Below, piece by piece: positions 38,811 to 47,869 of a DNA stretch of 64,000 nucleotides (position 1 is its first letter; each line of letters opens with the position of its first letter). This DNA is from Polynucleobacter sp. AP-Kolm-20A-A1 (GTDB lineage: Bacteria; Pseudomonadota; Gammaproteobacteria; Burkholderiales; Burkholderiaceae), in assembly GCF_018688315.1 (NCBI RefSeq), contig NZ_CP061315.1, forward strand, positions 806,001 through 870,000, read 5' to 3'. The position numbers and the translations under genes were made by a program. The notes below the pieces were generated by a model. That model was not told the DNA's origin. It saw only the letters and a program-made list of their open reading frames with translations, and searched no databases.

Positions 38811-39272
38811 GTGGCTTATACCGCTGAGTGTCCTGATTGTGGAAACGCGCGGGCATTGTTTAATCAGTGCCCGCATTGCGGTTCTGAGCAGATACCGATC
38901 CTGACTTCCGATACTGTTGAAATCAATATCAAACAGGATGGTCCATACGTAGAGGAAGCCTTGGAGCGGTTAACGGATTATTTACGCAAGTCCGTTGAGG
39001 TTGGAGTTAAGGCAATTGTCTTAATTCATGGGTATGGAGCAAGCGGTGAGGGCGGTCGCATTAAATGGGCTATTCATGATGCGCTTGAAAATAACCGATA
39101 TTCCGACCGTGTTGAGGAGTATTACTTTGGGGAAAGTGTGCCCTTTGGAAGTCCTGCCTATCACGCATTACTGAAAAGAAGACCAAGTCTAAAGCGTTAC
39201 CTCCAGCGCTTTAAAGAGGGTAATGCTGGAATGACTGTGCTGTTGCTAGGCGCTCAGGCAAGAAGTGCTTAG
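38811..39272 (+). CDS. Zinc-ribbon Smr-domain protein
   Basis: Protein of 153 residues. A four-Cys zinc ribbon (Cys7, 10, 20, 23: CPDCGNARALFNQCPHCGS) is fused to an Smr domain (about 40-150) with LIHGYGASGEGGRIKWAI and a GNAGMTVLLLG end. Smr domains are nucleases or RNA/DNA-binding modules of MutS2 and stand-alone proteins. The start is GTG 38811, since the upstream in-frame ATG runs straight into a stop; its ribosome binding site overlaps the codon. Nucleic-acid target unknown. Confidence 0.75.
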   Translation: MAYTAECPDCGNARALFNQCPHCGSEQIPILTSDTVEINIKQDGPYVEEALERLTDYLRKSVEVGVKAIVLIHGYGASGEGGRIKWAIHDALENNRYSDRVEEYYFGESVPFGSPAYHALLKRRPSLKRYLQRFKEGNAGMTVLLLGAQARSA

Positions 39273-39304
39273 AATAAGCTGGTACACATCAGGAATTCAT
39301 TTAT

Positions 39305-39646
39305 ATGACAAGTAAGAAGCTAGAGCATGCACACGCACCCGAGGCTGTTGCAACTGGAGCAGATCAGCTCATTGGCGAATTTAAAGCGCTGATGGCTGAT
39401 GCAGAGGCATTGATTCATGCTACCGAGGGTCAACACGAAGGTGCCATAGGATCTATTCGCGCCAAGGCGCTTGAAACCTTGGCGGGCGCGAAGGAGAGTC
39501 TTTCTGGTGTAGAAGGGCAATTAGCAGAAAAAGCGAAAGCTGCAGCACAAGGTGCGGATGACTTTGTTCATCGCAAACCTTGGGAAGCAGTTGGCGTTGC
39601 TGCAGGGCTAGGTTTGTTGATTGGCCTTTTTATTAGACGCAAATAA
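39305..39646 (+). CDS. DUF883/ElaB-YqjD family membrane-anchored protein
   Basis: Protein of 113 residues. A long amphipathic helix (about 20-85) precedes the family motif HRKPWEAVGVAAGLGLLIGL and the basic end FIRRK, a single tail-anchoring segment with a glycine zipper. YqjD-type proteins sit in the inner membrane and bind ribosomes in stationary phase. It is the first gene of a YqjD-YqjE-YqjK-like trio. Confidence 0.9.
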   Translation: MTSKKLEHAHAPEAVATGADQLIGEFKALMADAEALIHATEGQHEGAIGSIRAKALETLAGAKESLSGVEGQLAEKAKAAAQGADDFVHRKPWEAVGVAAGLGLLIGLFIRRK

Positions 39647-39652
39647 TTCAAT

Positions 39653-40021
39653 ATGACTCAAGAAAATCTACTGACTTCAATTAAGGGGCTAGCTGCAACA
39701 GGCGCCTCTATTGCGCAAACGCGTTTAGAGCTTTTATCGGTCGATGTACAAATTGCTAGAAGTAAATTTATTAGTTTGCTAGTGATGATTGTCAGTGCCT
39801 TATTCTTTTTATTCTTTGGTCTGGTTATGTTGGCCCTGTTTATTGTGATTTATAGCTGGGAAACAGATCGCATGATGGCGCTTGCCTTACTAACGGGTGC
39901 GTTTCTATCTATTGGTTGCATTCTGGCGTTATTGATCATGCAATCCTTGCGTAAGATGCCAAGACTATTTGAAGCTTCCATTGCAGAGCTCTCTAAAGAT
40001 CGCGAAGAGCTCAGCAAATGA
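39653..40021 (+). CDS. YqjE-like (phage holin superfamily III) membrane protein
   Basis: Inner-membrane protein of 122 residues with two transmembrane helices (about 40-68 and 78-103), a cytoplasmic helical N-terminus (ARLELLSVDVQ-like) and a charged tail. It matches the YqjE/DUF1469 family by pattern and by place between the YqjD- and YqjK-like genes. Its stop overlaps the next start by 4 nt. The holin label is historical; lysis is not implied. Confidence 0.86.
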   Translation: MTQENLLTSIKGLAATGASIAQTRLELLSVDVQIARSKFISLLVMIVSALFFLFFGLVMLALFIVIYSWETDRMMALALLTGAFLSIGCILALLIMQSLRKMPRLFEASIAELSKDREELSK

Positions 40022-40299
40022 GTTCTAAATTAAAGGCCCTTGAACAGCGTCGCCATGCCCTCATGGCCCAGGCTGAACGGGAGCGTAAAGAATTTGCTGA
40101 ACATTTTGAGCCTTGGGAGAAGCCGCTCTCATGGGCGGATAAGGGTGTAGATGCCTATCGTTTCCTGCAATCCAATCCCATTTTGTGGACCAGTGCATTT
40201 GCAGCTTTAGCGCATTACAAGCCCAAGTTAGCTAGTAAGGTTCTTGCAGTAGGCTGGGGCGTTGTAAAGTTATTTAAGAGCGCCAAAAAGCTCGTTTAG
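40018..40299 (+). CDS. YqjK-like small protein
   Basis: Protein of 93 residues. A charged helix (ALEQRRHALMAQAERERKEF) is followed by a hydrophobic segment (NPILWTSAFAALAHYKPKLA). It fits the third position of the conserved yqjD-yqjE-yqjK operon, though sequence conservation in this family is low. It overlaps yqjE-like by ATGA. Confidence 0.75.
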   Translation: MSSKLKALEQRRHALMAQAERERKEFAEHFEPWEKPLSWADKGVDAYRFLQSNPILWTSAFAALAHYKPKLASKVLAVGWGVVKLFKSAKKLV

Positions 40300-40325
40300 A
40301 AATTCAATGCTAGCCGATGAATAAA

Positions 40326-40844
40326 CTAGCTAACTAAAACCGATTTGTTGGCAATTCCATTTTGAGAAAGTAGGGTGCTGCCGTTTAGTGCAGAAATTTC
40401 TAAAAGGGTGATGGCACCACACACTGTAAAACCAGCGCTACGCACTAATTTATCGGCCGCAAAAAGCGTTCCTCCTGTAGCCAGGACATCATCTAACAGT
40501 AAAACTTTTGCATGCTTTGGAAGGCTAGACTGCTGAAATTCCAGTGAGTCAGAGCCATATTCCAGCCCATAGGATTCACGATGACTTGCTAGTGGCAATT
40601 TATTAGGCTTTCTAGCCAAAACCAAACCTTTGTGGGTGTGATGCGCTAGGGCGGAGCCAAAGATAAAACCACGGGATTCGATGCCTAGGATGTGGGTGTA
40701 ATCAAACGCTTGGGCCAGGACCTCCAATTGCGCAATAGCCTCTCTGAAAGCGGCTGGATGTGCCAATAATGGGGAGATGTCCCTAAACAGAATTCCGGGT
40801 TTCGGAAAGTCGGGCACTCCAGGTAGATAATCTAGTAAATTCAT
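40326..40844 (-). CDS. apt: Adenine phosphoribosyltransferase
   Basis: Purine salvage enzyme making AMP from adenine and PRPP, 172 residues. It has the N-terminal pattern DFPKPGILFRDISPLLA and the PRPP-binding loop VLLLDDVLATGGTLFAADKL. The adjacent divergent nucleosidase gene releases adenine, so the two form a salvage pair. Confidence 0.95.
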   Translation of the reverse strand: MNLLDYLPGVPDFPKPGILFRDISPLLAHPAAFREAIAQLEVLAQAFDYTHILGIESRGFIFGSALAHHTHKGLVLARKPNKLPLASHRESYGLEYGSDSLEFQQSSLPKHAKVLLLDDVLATGGTLFAADKLVRSAGFTVCGAITLLEISALNGSTLLSQNGIANKSVLVS

Positions 40845-40879
40845 TAATAGCGGCGATGGAGTTATAGGGCTTTGGGTTT

Positions 40880-41437
40880 ATGAATACGAATCTACTAATT
40901 ATCACGGCATTGGAGTCTGAACTCAAGCGTGAAGCCCTGCCTACAGGGATAGAGATCGTCTATTCAGGAATCGGCAAAATCAATGCGACATTAACTACGG
41001 TTAAGGCAATCCACCAATTCGCTCCAAAACAGATTTTGAACTTTGGTACTGCCGGCAAGGTCAATCCATCTTTGCATGGATTGCTATCGATTGCAAAAGT
41101 GATTCAGCGAGATATGCACACAGAACCTTTGGCACCCCGTGGCATGACGCCATTTTGCGAAAGACCTCATGAATATCGCTCTAGCGGTAAATATCTTTGT
41201 GGATCTGGTGACAGTTTCGTCACTGCGCATGATCCCTGGCTGCATAGTCAGGGTGTAGACATAGTAGATATGGAATTATTTGCAATTGCAGCTTCTGCCC
41301 ATCATCACGATATTCCATGGACTGCATACAAATACATTACTGATGATGCAAATGAAAACTCAGGCAACGATTGGCAAGAAAAGGTCAATCATGGCCAAGA
41401 CCTCTTTTTGCAAGAATTAAAGCAAGTTCTCAGTTAA
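40880..41437 (+). CDS. MTA/SAH nucleosidase-family protein
   Basis: Nucleoside phosphorylase-fold protein of 185 residues, close to 5'-methylthioadenosine/S-adenosylhomocysteine nucleosidase but shorter than the usual 230. SGIGKINATLTTVKAI, LNFGTAGKVN and the VDMELFAIAA segment with catalytic Glu are visible, followed by YITDDANENS with the catalytic Asp. It likely frees adenine for the divergent apt gene. Confidence 0.83.
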   Translation: MNTNLLIITALESELKREALPTGIEIVYSGIGKINATLTTVKAIHQFAPKQILNFGTAGKVNPSLHGLLSIAKVIQRDMHTEPLAPRGMTPFCERPHEYRSSGKYLCGSGDSFVTAHDPWLHSQGVDIVDMELFAIAASAHHHDIPWTAYKYITDDANENSGNDWQEKVNHGQDLFLQELKQVLS

Positions 41438-41453
41438 GAAGCCTACGCTCATC

Positions 41454-43124
41454 ATGAACTCTGAAAAACCTTGGCTTAAAAATTACCCTGCCGGTGTTCC
41501 TGCTGACATTGGCCCCTTGCCATATGATTCATTGGCGGAATTTTTAGATGAGTGTTTTGATCGCTTTGGAAATCGCAAGGCCGTTGAGTCAATGGGAAAG
41601 TTCTTTTCCTATAGTCAGATCGATCGACTCTCCAAAGACTTTGCCGCCTATCTGCAGACCTTAGGTCTAGAGAAGGGCGCACGTGTTGCTCTGATGTATC
41701 CGAATGTTGTGGAGTACGTCATTGCCATGATTGGGACTCTGCGCGCTGGTTACGTAGTGGTTAACGTCAATCCGCTTTACACGGCAAGAGAGCTAGAGCT
41801 GCAAATTAACGACAGTGGCGCATCGGTCTTAGTGCTGATGGAAAATTTTGCTGCGACCTATCAGCAAATTCCTCCTCAGCCATCAATAAAGCAAGTGATT
41901 GTTAGTAGTCCAGGCGAGCTGCTTGGGATGAAGGGGCATCTCATCAATTGGGTGGCTCGTAATATCAAAAAAATGATCCCACCCTGGGACTTCCCCCATA
42001 TTGCCTTTAAGGAGGCTCTGCAGATTGGCAGCAGTCATGTATTTGATAAGCCTCAGATCGGTTTAGATGACATTGCCTTTTTGCAATATACCGGCGGTAC
42101 TACGGGCGTATCCAAAGGGGCGGTCCTGTTACACCGAAATATTCTTTCTAATGTGATGCAAATTGAGTCTTGGCTCACTCCCGGCCTCAAGCACCAGCGC
42201 GATGAGCAGTTGGTATTTTTGTGTGCCTTACCCTTAACCCATATTTTTGCGTTAACAGCATGTGCCTTTTTAGGTATTGCTAAAGGCGGCCTTTTAATCT
42301 TGGTAGCTAATCCAAGGGACATCACAGGCTTTATCAAAATGTTGATAAAGCACCCCAATATTCATATTTTCCCAGGTGTGAATACTTTGTTCCATGCCTT
42401 AATTCATCGTCCTGAATTTAAGCAGGTCAAGCTACCCAATTTACTTGTCACGATTGGCGGCGGAATGGCCGTTCATCAGAAAACTGCCGACCACTGGCAA
42501 GCTATTACAGGTGTGCCGATTGCACAAGGTTACGGTCTTTCAGAAACGTCCCCAGTGGTTTGCGTTAATAGCCCGCTTGAGAAACATTTCACAGGCCATA
42601 TTGGCTCACCAGTACCCGGAACAGATGTCGTGATTCTGGATGACGACGAGGTGGTATTGCCACATGGATCGCCCGGAGAGATTTGTATTAAGGGTCCGCA
42701 GGTTATGGCGGGTTACTGGAATAAGCCGGAAGAAACGCGTCACTGTATGACCGCTGATGGCTACTTTAAGTCCGGTGATATTGGTCTTATAACTTCCGAA
42801 GGGTATGTGCAAATTGTTGACCGCAAAAAAGACATGATTGTGGTCGCGGGGTTTAAAGTATTTCCGAATGATGTTGAGGATGTAATTGTGCAGATGCCAG
42901 GCATTAAAGAATGCGCAGTGATCGGTGCACCACATCGCAAGTTAGGTGAGATTGTGAAAGCGTTTGTAGTGAGATCAAATCATCACATTACTGAGGCAGA
43001 TGTTTTGCAATACTGCAAAGAGCATCTCACCAGCTACAAGCGCCCAAGAAAAGTCATCTTCGTGCATGACCTACCCAAATCGAATGTTGGGAAGATCCTT
43101 AGGCGCGAACTCAGAAACCTCTAA
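41454..43124 (+). CDS. fadD: Long-chain fatty-acid--CoA ligase
   Basis: AMP-forming acyl-CoA synthetase of 556 residues, typical FadD length. It has QYTGGTTGVSKGAVLLHRNI (P-loop), GYGLSETSPVVCVN, YFKSGDIGLITSEGYVQIVD with KKDMIVVAGFKVFPNDVE, and the C-terminal LPKSNVGKILRREL with catalytic Lys. It acts at the inner membrane on incoming fatty acids. It converges with the dehydratase gene. Confidence 0.93.
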   Translation: MNSEKPWLKNYPAGVPADIGPLPYDSLAEFLDECFDRFGNRKAVESMGKFFSYSQIDRLSKDFAAYLQTLGLEKGARVALMYPNVVEYVIAMIGTLRAGYVVVNVNPLYTARELELQINDSGASVLVLMENFAATYQQIPPQPSIKQVIVSSPGELLGMKGHLINWVARNIKKMIPPWDFPHIAFKEALQIGSSHVFDKPQIGLDDIAFLQYTGGTTGVSKGAVLLHRNILSNVMQIESWLTPGLKHQRDEQLVFLCALPLTHIFALTACAFLGIAKGGLLILVANPRDITGFIKMLIKHPNIHIFPGVNTLFHALIHRPEFKQVKLPNLLVTIGGGMAVHQKTADHWQAITGVPIAQGYGLSETSPVVCVNSPLEKHFTGHIGSPVPGTDVVILDDDEVVLPHGSPGEICIKGPQVMAGYWNKPEETRHCMTADGYFKSGDIGLITSEGYVQIVDRKKDMIVVAGFKVFPNDVEDVIVQMPGIKECAVIGAPHRKLGEIVKAFVVRSNHHITEADVLQYCKEHLTSYKRPRKVIFVHDLPKSNVGKILRRELRNL

Positions 43125-43132
43125 GCAAAAAA

Positions 43133-44872
43133 TCACTTGCTTGGTGTCTTACCCACCATCTTTGCGGCTCTCAAGAAATCAAAGTCAACGCCTTGATCAG
43201 CTTGGGTAACCGTATCTAAGAATAGCTTCTTGTAGCCGCGTTCAGCGGTTGGTGAAGTGATTGGATTATCTTTCATACGCTGAGCCAGCTCAGCATCTGA
43301 AATTAATAAGCTAATCTCACGATTCTTTACGCTCAGACGAATGCGATCACCATTGCGTACTTGGGCTAGTGGACCGCCGATAGCGGATTCTGGGGTGACA
43401 TGCAAAACAATCGTTCCGAATGCAGTGCCACTCATGCGGCCATCGGAGATGCGCACGATATCTTTTACACCAGCGCGTGCCAGCTTCATCGGAATAGGAA
43501 TGTATCCTGCCTCAGGCATGCCTGGCGCACCCTTAGGGCCAATATTTTTTAAGACCAAGATATCTTCTGCATGGACATCTAAGTCAGGGCTATCAATTCG
43601 GTTGGCAAGATCGGCGGCATCTTCAAAGACTACTGCGCGACCTTCGTGCTCCATCAGCTTTTCATTAGCAGCGGACTGTTTAATGATGGCGCCACCTGGA
43701 GCCAGATTGCCGTGAAGTACGGCAATGCTGCCACGCGGATAAATGGGTTTATCAAAAGGCCGCACAACATCTTGTTTAAAGCTAGGAGCTGCTGCATCAA
43801 TTTCTTCACCAAGTGTTCTGCCAGAGACTGTCATGGCATTCAGTTTGAGAAGTGGCTTCAGTTCGCGTAGTAGGGTAGTCATGCCGCCAGCATCATGGAA
43901 GTTTTCCATGTAGTGATCACCGGATGGTTTGAGATCAACCAATACAGGAGTCTCATCACCCATTTTGTCTAAGGCATCTAAATCAATTTCAAGACCCATG
44001 CGTCCAGCGATAGCTGCCAAGTGCACAATGCCATTGGTTGATCCACCAATAGCAAGCAATACACGCATAGCGTTTTCAAATGCATCTGCTGTTAGGACTT
44101 TATCAATGGTTAAACCTTCTTTAGCCATCTTAACTGCACAAGTACCGGTTTCTTCGGCAACGCGAATGCGGTCAGCAGTAACAGCGGGAGGCGTTGCGCC
44201 ACCAGGCACCGTCATACCCAAGGCTTCAGAGATACAGGCCATGGTGCTGGCTGTGCCCATGACAGAGCAGGTTCCTACGCTGGCAACCAGTTGATCATTC
44301 ACTTCATCTTTTTCAACTTCGTCGATTTCACCGGCGCGGAATTTGCCCCAGTAACGACGGCAGTCAGTACATGCACCAACGCGCTCACTGCGATGAGAGC
44401 CGGTCAGCATGGAGCCGGTAATCAATTGAATAGCCGGTAATCCTGCAGAAGCTGCACCCATCATTTGGGCTGGAACTGTTTTATCGCAACCACCAATCAT
44501 GACGACTGCATCCATAGGTTGTGCACGCAACATTTCTTCTGTATCCATAGACATCAGATTACGCAAGTACATACTTGTTGGAGCAGCAAAACTCTCATGA
44601 ATCGAGATTGTTGGAAATTCCATTGGAAGACCGCCAGCCAACATCACGCCACGTTTTACTGCCTCAAGAAGTTGCGGCATATTGCCATGGCAGGGGTTGT
44701 AGGCGCTACCAGTATTGATGATGCCGATAACAGGGCGATCTAATGCGCTATTGGTATAGCCAGCGCCTTTAATAAATGCCTTGCGTAAAAATAAGGAAAA
44801 TCCTTTGTCGCCGTAACTGGTTAAACCTTTGCGTAAACCACTTTCAGCAGGATCTTTTGGCTTGGAACTCAT
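43133..44872 (-). CDS. IlvD/Edd-family sugar-acid dehydratase (arabinonate dehydratase-like)
   Basis: Iron-sulfur dehydratase of 579 residues. Cys61, Cys129 (GGCDKTVPAQM) and Cys202 (GTCSVMGTAST) have the same spacing (68 and 73) as the [2Fe-2S] ligands I recall for Rhizobium L-arabinonate dehydratase. This favours a sugar-acid substrate over branched-chain dihydroxy acids. ATG 44872 is chosen for its GAG ribosome binding site and family N-terminus. No other sugar-acid gene is beside it, so the substrate is uncertain. Confidence 0.87.
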   Translation of the reverse strand: MSSKPKDPAESGLRKGLTSYGDKGFSLFLRKAFIKGAGYTNSALDRPVIGIINTGSAYNPCHGNMPQLLEAVKRGVMLAGGLPMEFPTISIHESFAAPTSMYLRNLMSMDTEEMLRAQPMDAVVMIGGCDKTVPAQMMGAASAGLPAIQLITGSMLTGSHRSERVGACTDCRRYWGKFRAGEIDEVEKDEVNDQLVASVGTCSVMGTASTMACISEALGMTVPGGATPPAVTADRIRVAEETGTCAVKMAKEGLTIDKVLTADAFENAMRVLLAIGGSTNGIVHLAAIAGRMGLEIDLDALDKMGDETPVLVDLKPSGDHYMENFHDAGGMTTLLRELKPLLKLNAMTVSGRTLGEEIDAAAPSFKQDVVRPFDKPIYPRGSIAVLHGNLAPGGAIIKQSAANEKLMEHEGRAVVFEDAADLANRIDSPDLDVHAEDILVLKNIGPKGAPGMPEAGYIPIPMKLARAGVKDIVRISDGRMSGTAFGTIVLHVTPESAIGGPLAQVRNGDRIRLSVKNREISLLISDAELAQRMKDNPITSPTAERGYKKLFLDTVTQADQGVDFDFLRAAKMVGKTPSK

Positions 44873-44939
44873 AGATGTCTCGTTTGTTTTATGTTTTATG
44901 AAATGCGTATTTGGGTAATTGTAGCTACCCAACAGTAAA

Positions 44940-44980
44940 TTTACCTATAGGCTTACTTATAGGTTTGCCTATAAGCCGCC
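44940..44980. repeat. Short CTATAAG/CTATAGG repeat
   Basis: Three near-copies of a (C)CTATA(A/G)G unit lie in alternating orientation over about 40 bp (ACCTATAGGCTTA, CTTATAGGT, GCCTATAAGCC). Together they can fold as a hairpin. They overlap the stop of the outer-membrane protein gene. They could be a weak terminator or a palindromic binding site. Confidence 0.4.
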
Positions 44981-45832
44981 ACCCCAGCGATATTGCCAGG
45001 ATATGCCATACAGGTCATAACTGTTATTGGTGCGGGAATACCCACCAGTACTAGCTGTTAACCGAACGGAGTTGTTTTTATTAATGGGATAAGAGAATGT
45101 ACTACCGTAGCGCCAGTTTTCCTGGGGCCCGCTGACAGGAAGTCCGTTGAGGTAGGATTGGCCGCCCGTGTAATAGGTTGCATCCGCAGAAATCCAAGCG
45201 GTATTGGCAAAGTAATAAATGACGTGTGTTTGGCCAGAGTAAATTGGGTTTTGGGACAAGGTATTACTACCCATGAAACTATTGTTATTGGTATAGATGG
45301 TGGCCATGCCGGCTAACTCAAGACGCCATGGTCCAATTGCCTTTGATGCACCAAGTCCTGGCTGAATAAACCAACGATTGGCACCAACGTTCACCATTTG
45401 CTCGCTGTTGTACTTGCCCCAAGGAACCGAAGCTGCAATGCTGGCACCAATAATTAAATCCTGTTTGTAGTTTTTAAAATCATCCAAACTCAAGGCGGGA
45501 GCACCATACAGATTTGCTGAGGCTTTGATCACGGGATCAGACATACCTTCTGAGGATGCGTTAAAGGTTTGGCCACCTACCGTGCCCGTACCAGAGAGTT
45601 CTGCGTAAGGTAGTAATAAGCTAAGACGTCCAGACTGACCGGCAACATCTAAGACATGCGTAAGGCTAACTGCTTCTGTAGTTAATTTGTAGGAACCGCT
45701 TTTGGCTTGTGCAATACCACCGGTGGCAAAGTTCATCCCAATGGGTGCATTTGAGTAAAGACGCGCTTCGATTTCTTGGGCATGCAATTGCCCGGAAAGC
45801 ATTAACAGCAGGCAAAGCCAAAAAATTCTCAC
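44969..45832 (-). CDS. Outer-membrane beta-barrel protein (MetA/phenol degradation-pathway type)
   Basis: Exported protein of 287 residues, signal MRIFWLCLLLMLSGQLHAQ. Alternating aromatic/polar beta strands follow (IEARLYSNAPIGMNFATGGI; SVPWGKYNSEQMVNVGANRW), ending in an aromatic terminal strand. The N-terminal pattern matches the Phenol_MetA_deg transporter-like family, outer-membrane proteins often beside aromatic or hydrophobic catabolic genes. The substrate is unknown. It is last in an operon with the membrane protein and the U32 gene. Confidence 0.82.
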   Translation of the reverse strand: MRIFWLCLLLMLSGQLHAQEIEARLYSNAPIGMNFATGGIAQAKSGSYKLTTEAVSLTHVLDVAGQSGRLSLLLPYAELSGTGTVGGQTFNASSEGMSDPVIKASANLYGAPALSLDDFKNYKQDLIIGASIAASVPWGKYNSEQMVNVGANRWFIQPGLGASKAIGPWRLELAGMATIYTNNNSFMGSNTLSQNPIYSGQTHVIYYFANTAWISADATYYTGGQSYLNGLPVSGPQENWRYGSTFSYPINKNNSVRLTASTGGYSRTNNSYDLYGISWQYRWGGGL

Positions 45833-45841
45833 AGCTAGTAA

Positions 45842-46369
45842 TTACTTTTTAGAGCCAAATAGGATGGCGAGTGTGGCTGTGTTGCCTAGCGCCTGATTGA
45901 TACCCATAAAAATTAAATAGGGCCAGACGATTAACCAGTAGACGATCGATAAAGCCAAGATACGCAAAGGCTCTCCCTGTCCAAAAGCGCCCATAGATGC
46001 AATAAATTCTTTGCCATCAATCAAGCCATGCAGCCCAGCTTCTAAATAATTCAAGGCAAGCACGATGACGATGTAAACCAATGACTCGTTAAAGAGAGAC
46101 TTAACAATGCCATGCTCTTTGCTGATTTTAATTGGGTAAGCAGCTTGGGCTATCAGCATAAACTTCGCTGAGATACCTGCTTTAATCAACGCAAATCCAA
46201 AAATAGAAAGCGGGATAGGTCTTTCTTCAAGTGCGGTGGCTGCCAAGAATGCAATTGCGCAAAACCAAGAGCCAAAGTAGAGCGTCAGAGCAAAAGCCTT
46301 TTTAAATTCTTCTTTGACTTTGTCTTTCAGTCCATGAGCTTGGTTATTGGGTGCGGAGGTGTCAGTCAT
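45842..46369 (-). CDS. Multi-pass inner-membrane protein of unknown function
   Basis: Protein of 175 residues with about four transmembrane helices (around 28-48, 55-80, 95-115 and 138-165) and hydrophilic ends. I recognise no family. Its start lies 21 nt downstream (on its strand) of a C10 homopolymer in the 35-nt gap after the U32 peptidase gene. The outer-membrane protein gene follows 9 nt later. Confidence 0.78.
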   Translation of the reverse strand: MTDTSAPNNQAHGLKDKVKEEFKKAFALTLYFGSWFCAIAFLAATALEERPIPLSIFGFALIKAGISAKFMLIAQAAYPIKISKEHGIVKSLFNESLVYIVIVLALNYLEAGLHGLIDGKEFIASMGAFGQGEPLRILALSIVYWLIVWPYLIFMGINQALGNTATLAILFGSKK

Positions 46370-46390
46370 TCAGGCATTCTTTGGGTAATT

Positions 46391-46400
46391 GGGGGGGGGG
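46391..46400. repeat. G10 homopolymer (C10 on the coding strand)
   Basis: Ten consecutive G on the plus strand, between the U32 peptidase stop and the membrane-protein start. The tract lies in the likely transcript leader of the membrane protein, 21-31 nt before its ATG. Runs of this length are slippage-prone. Confidence 0.9.
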
Positions 46401-46404
46401 ATAA

Positions 46405-47703
46405 CTATTCGCTGCAAGAGGAGCAAGCTTCTGCAGGCGCAGGCTCATGGGTGTAACGCGCAATAAATGCATGCTTGCTTTGCATCGGCAATTCAAGCCA
46501 AACAAAATGTCCTGAACCTGGTGCTACATCTATCGGTTCACCGCTCATATTCCACATCTTCTCCAGGACTAAATCCTTGTTACCTTGTGGCTCAATGATT
46601 TCAATCTTGTCGCCAACTGAGAAACGATTCTTAACATCCACTTTGACTCGACCAGATGCGGGGTCTATATCCAGCGTTTCACCAACATACAAACTTCTGC
46701 CGGAAAGAGAGTGGCCTCTCATGTAGAGCTGATACTCTTTATCGTGATGACGCTCATAAAAGCCATCGGTATAACCACGATTAGCAAGACCCTCTAAGTT
46801 TCCAAGCAGGGTTGTATTAAAAGGTCTACCAGCAACAGCATCATCAATCGCTGAACGATAGGCTTGCACAGTCCTTGATACATAGTAAGGTGACTTAGTG
46901 CGACCTTCAATCTTAAATGAGTCAACACCCATCTTAGTAAGACGCTCAATATGTTCGACAGCACGCAAATCCTTGGAGTTCATGATGTAGGTGCCGTGCT
47001 CATCCTCTTCCATTGGCATTAAATCATCAGGTCTGCGAGCTTCTTGAAGCAATACAACATCGCCACTGGTTGTTTGTTGACCAGGTTTTACTTTGTAATC
47101 CCAGCGACAAGCATTGGTACATGCGCCTTGATTGGAGTCTCGGTGAGACATGTAGCCAGATAGTAGGCAGCGACCAGAATAGGCAATGCACAAAGCGCCA
47201 TGGACAAATACTTCTAATTCCATTTCAGGACAATCTTGGCGAACCTCTTCGATTTCATCAAATGAAAGCTCACGAGACAAAATCACGCGGCTAATACCAA
47301 CCGATCTCCAGAATTTTGCAGAGGCGCCATTTACGGTATTGGCTTGAACGGATAAGTGAATAGGCATATCTGGCCATGCTTCTCTTGCCATCATGATCAA
47401 ACCAGGGTCAGACATGATTAAGGCATCAGGCTTTAATGCAATCACTGGATCCATATCTTTGATATAGGTGCGCGTCTTACCACCATGAGGCAATAAATTA
47501 GAAACCAGGTAAAACTTTTTACCTAGATCATGCGCGGTATCGATTCCTTGTTTGAGGACCTCGATCTTGCCAAAATCGTTATTGCGAACGCGTAATGAAT
47601 ATCTAGGCTGCCCGGCATAAATCGCATCGGCGCCAAAGTCAAAGGCAGTGCGGAGCATCGAAAGGCTGCCTGCAGGGGCTAGAAGTTCTGGAATCTTTTT
47701 CAT
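46405..47703 (-). CDS. trhP: U32 peptidase-family protein, tRNA hydroxylation (TrhP/YegQ) type
   Basis: Protein of 432 residues in the U32/YegQ group, needed for ho5U formation at tRNA wobble uridine. It has LLAPAGSLSMLRTAFDFGAD near the start, the collagenase-like signature ELEVFVHGALCIAYSGRCLL, and a Cys-rich SNQGACTNACRWDYK that may bind an iron-sulfur cluster. The end is Cys-rich (EACSSCSE). It heads a minus-strand operon. Confidence 0.88.
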   Translation of the reverse strand: MKKIPELLAPAGSLSMLRTAFDFGADAIYAGQPRYSLRVRNNDFGKIEVLKQGIDTAHDLGKKFYLVSNLLPHGGKTRTYIKDMDPVIALKPDALIMSDPGLIMMAREAWPDMPIHLSVQANTVNGASAKFWRSVGISRVILSRELSFDEIEEVRQDCPEMELEVFVHGALCIAYSGRCLLSGYMSHRDSNQGACTNACRWDYKVKPGQQTTSGDVVLLQEARRPDDLMPMEEDEHGTYIMNSKDLRAVEHIERLTKMGVDSFKIEGRTKSPYYVSRTVQAYRSAIDDAVAGRPFNTTLLGNLEGLANRGYTDGFYERHHDKEYQLYMRGHSLSGRSLYVGETLDIDPASGRVKVDVKNRFSVGDKIEIIEPQGNKDLVLEKMWNMSGEPIDVAPGSGHFVWLELPMQSKHAFIARYTHEPAPAEACSSCSE

Positions 47704-47869
47704 GGGCTCTATTTTAAAGGGCTTGGGGCGGTTTGGGTTTTAAGCCCAACTAATGCGGATAGGAGGCCCAGGCAACGGCTAAATGGCCAAATTTTCCGTT
47801 TGGGGGAATCTCGGAAATGCTATATTGGTCTCATAAATACAAATGGGTATAAACCCAAAAGGAGACTAG

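Noticed and set aside
43341-43715. Plus-strand frame of 124 codons inside the dehydratase gene
   Set aside because: Antisense to an intact conserved gene; composition is that of a shadow frame.
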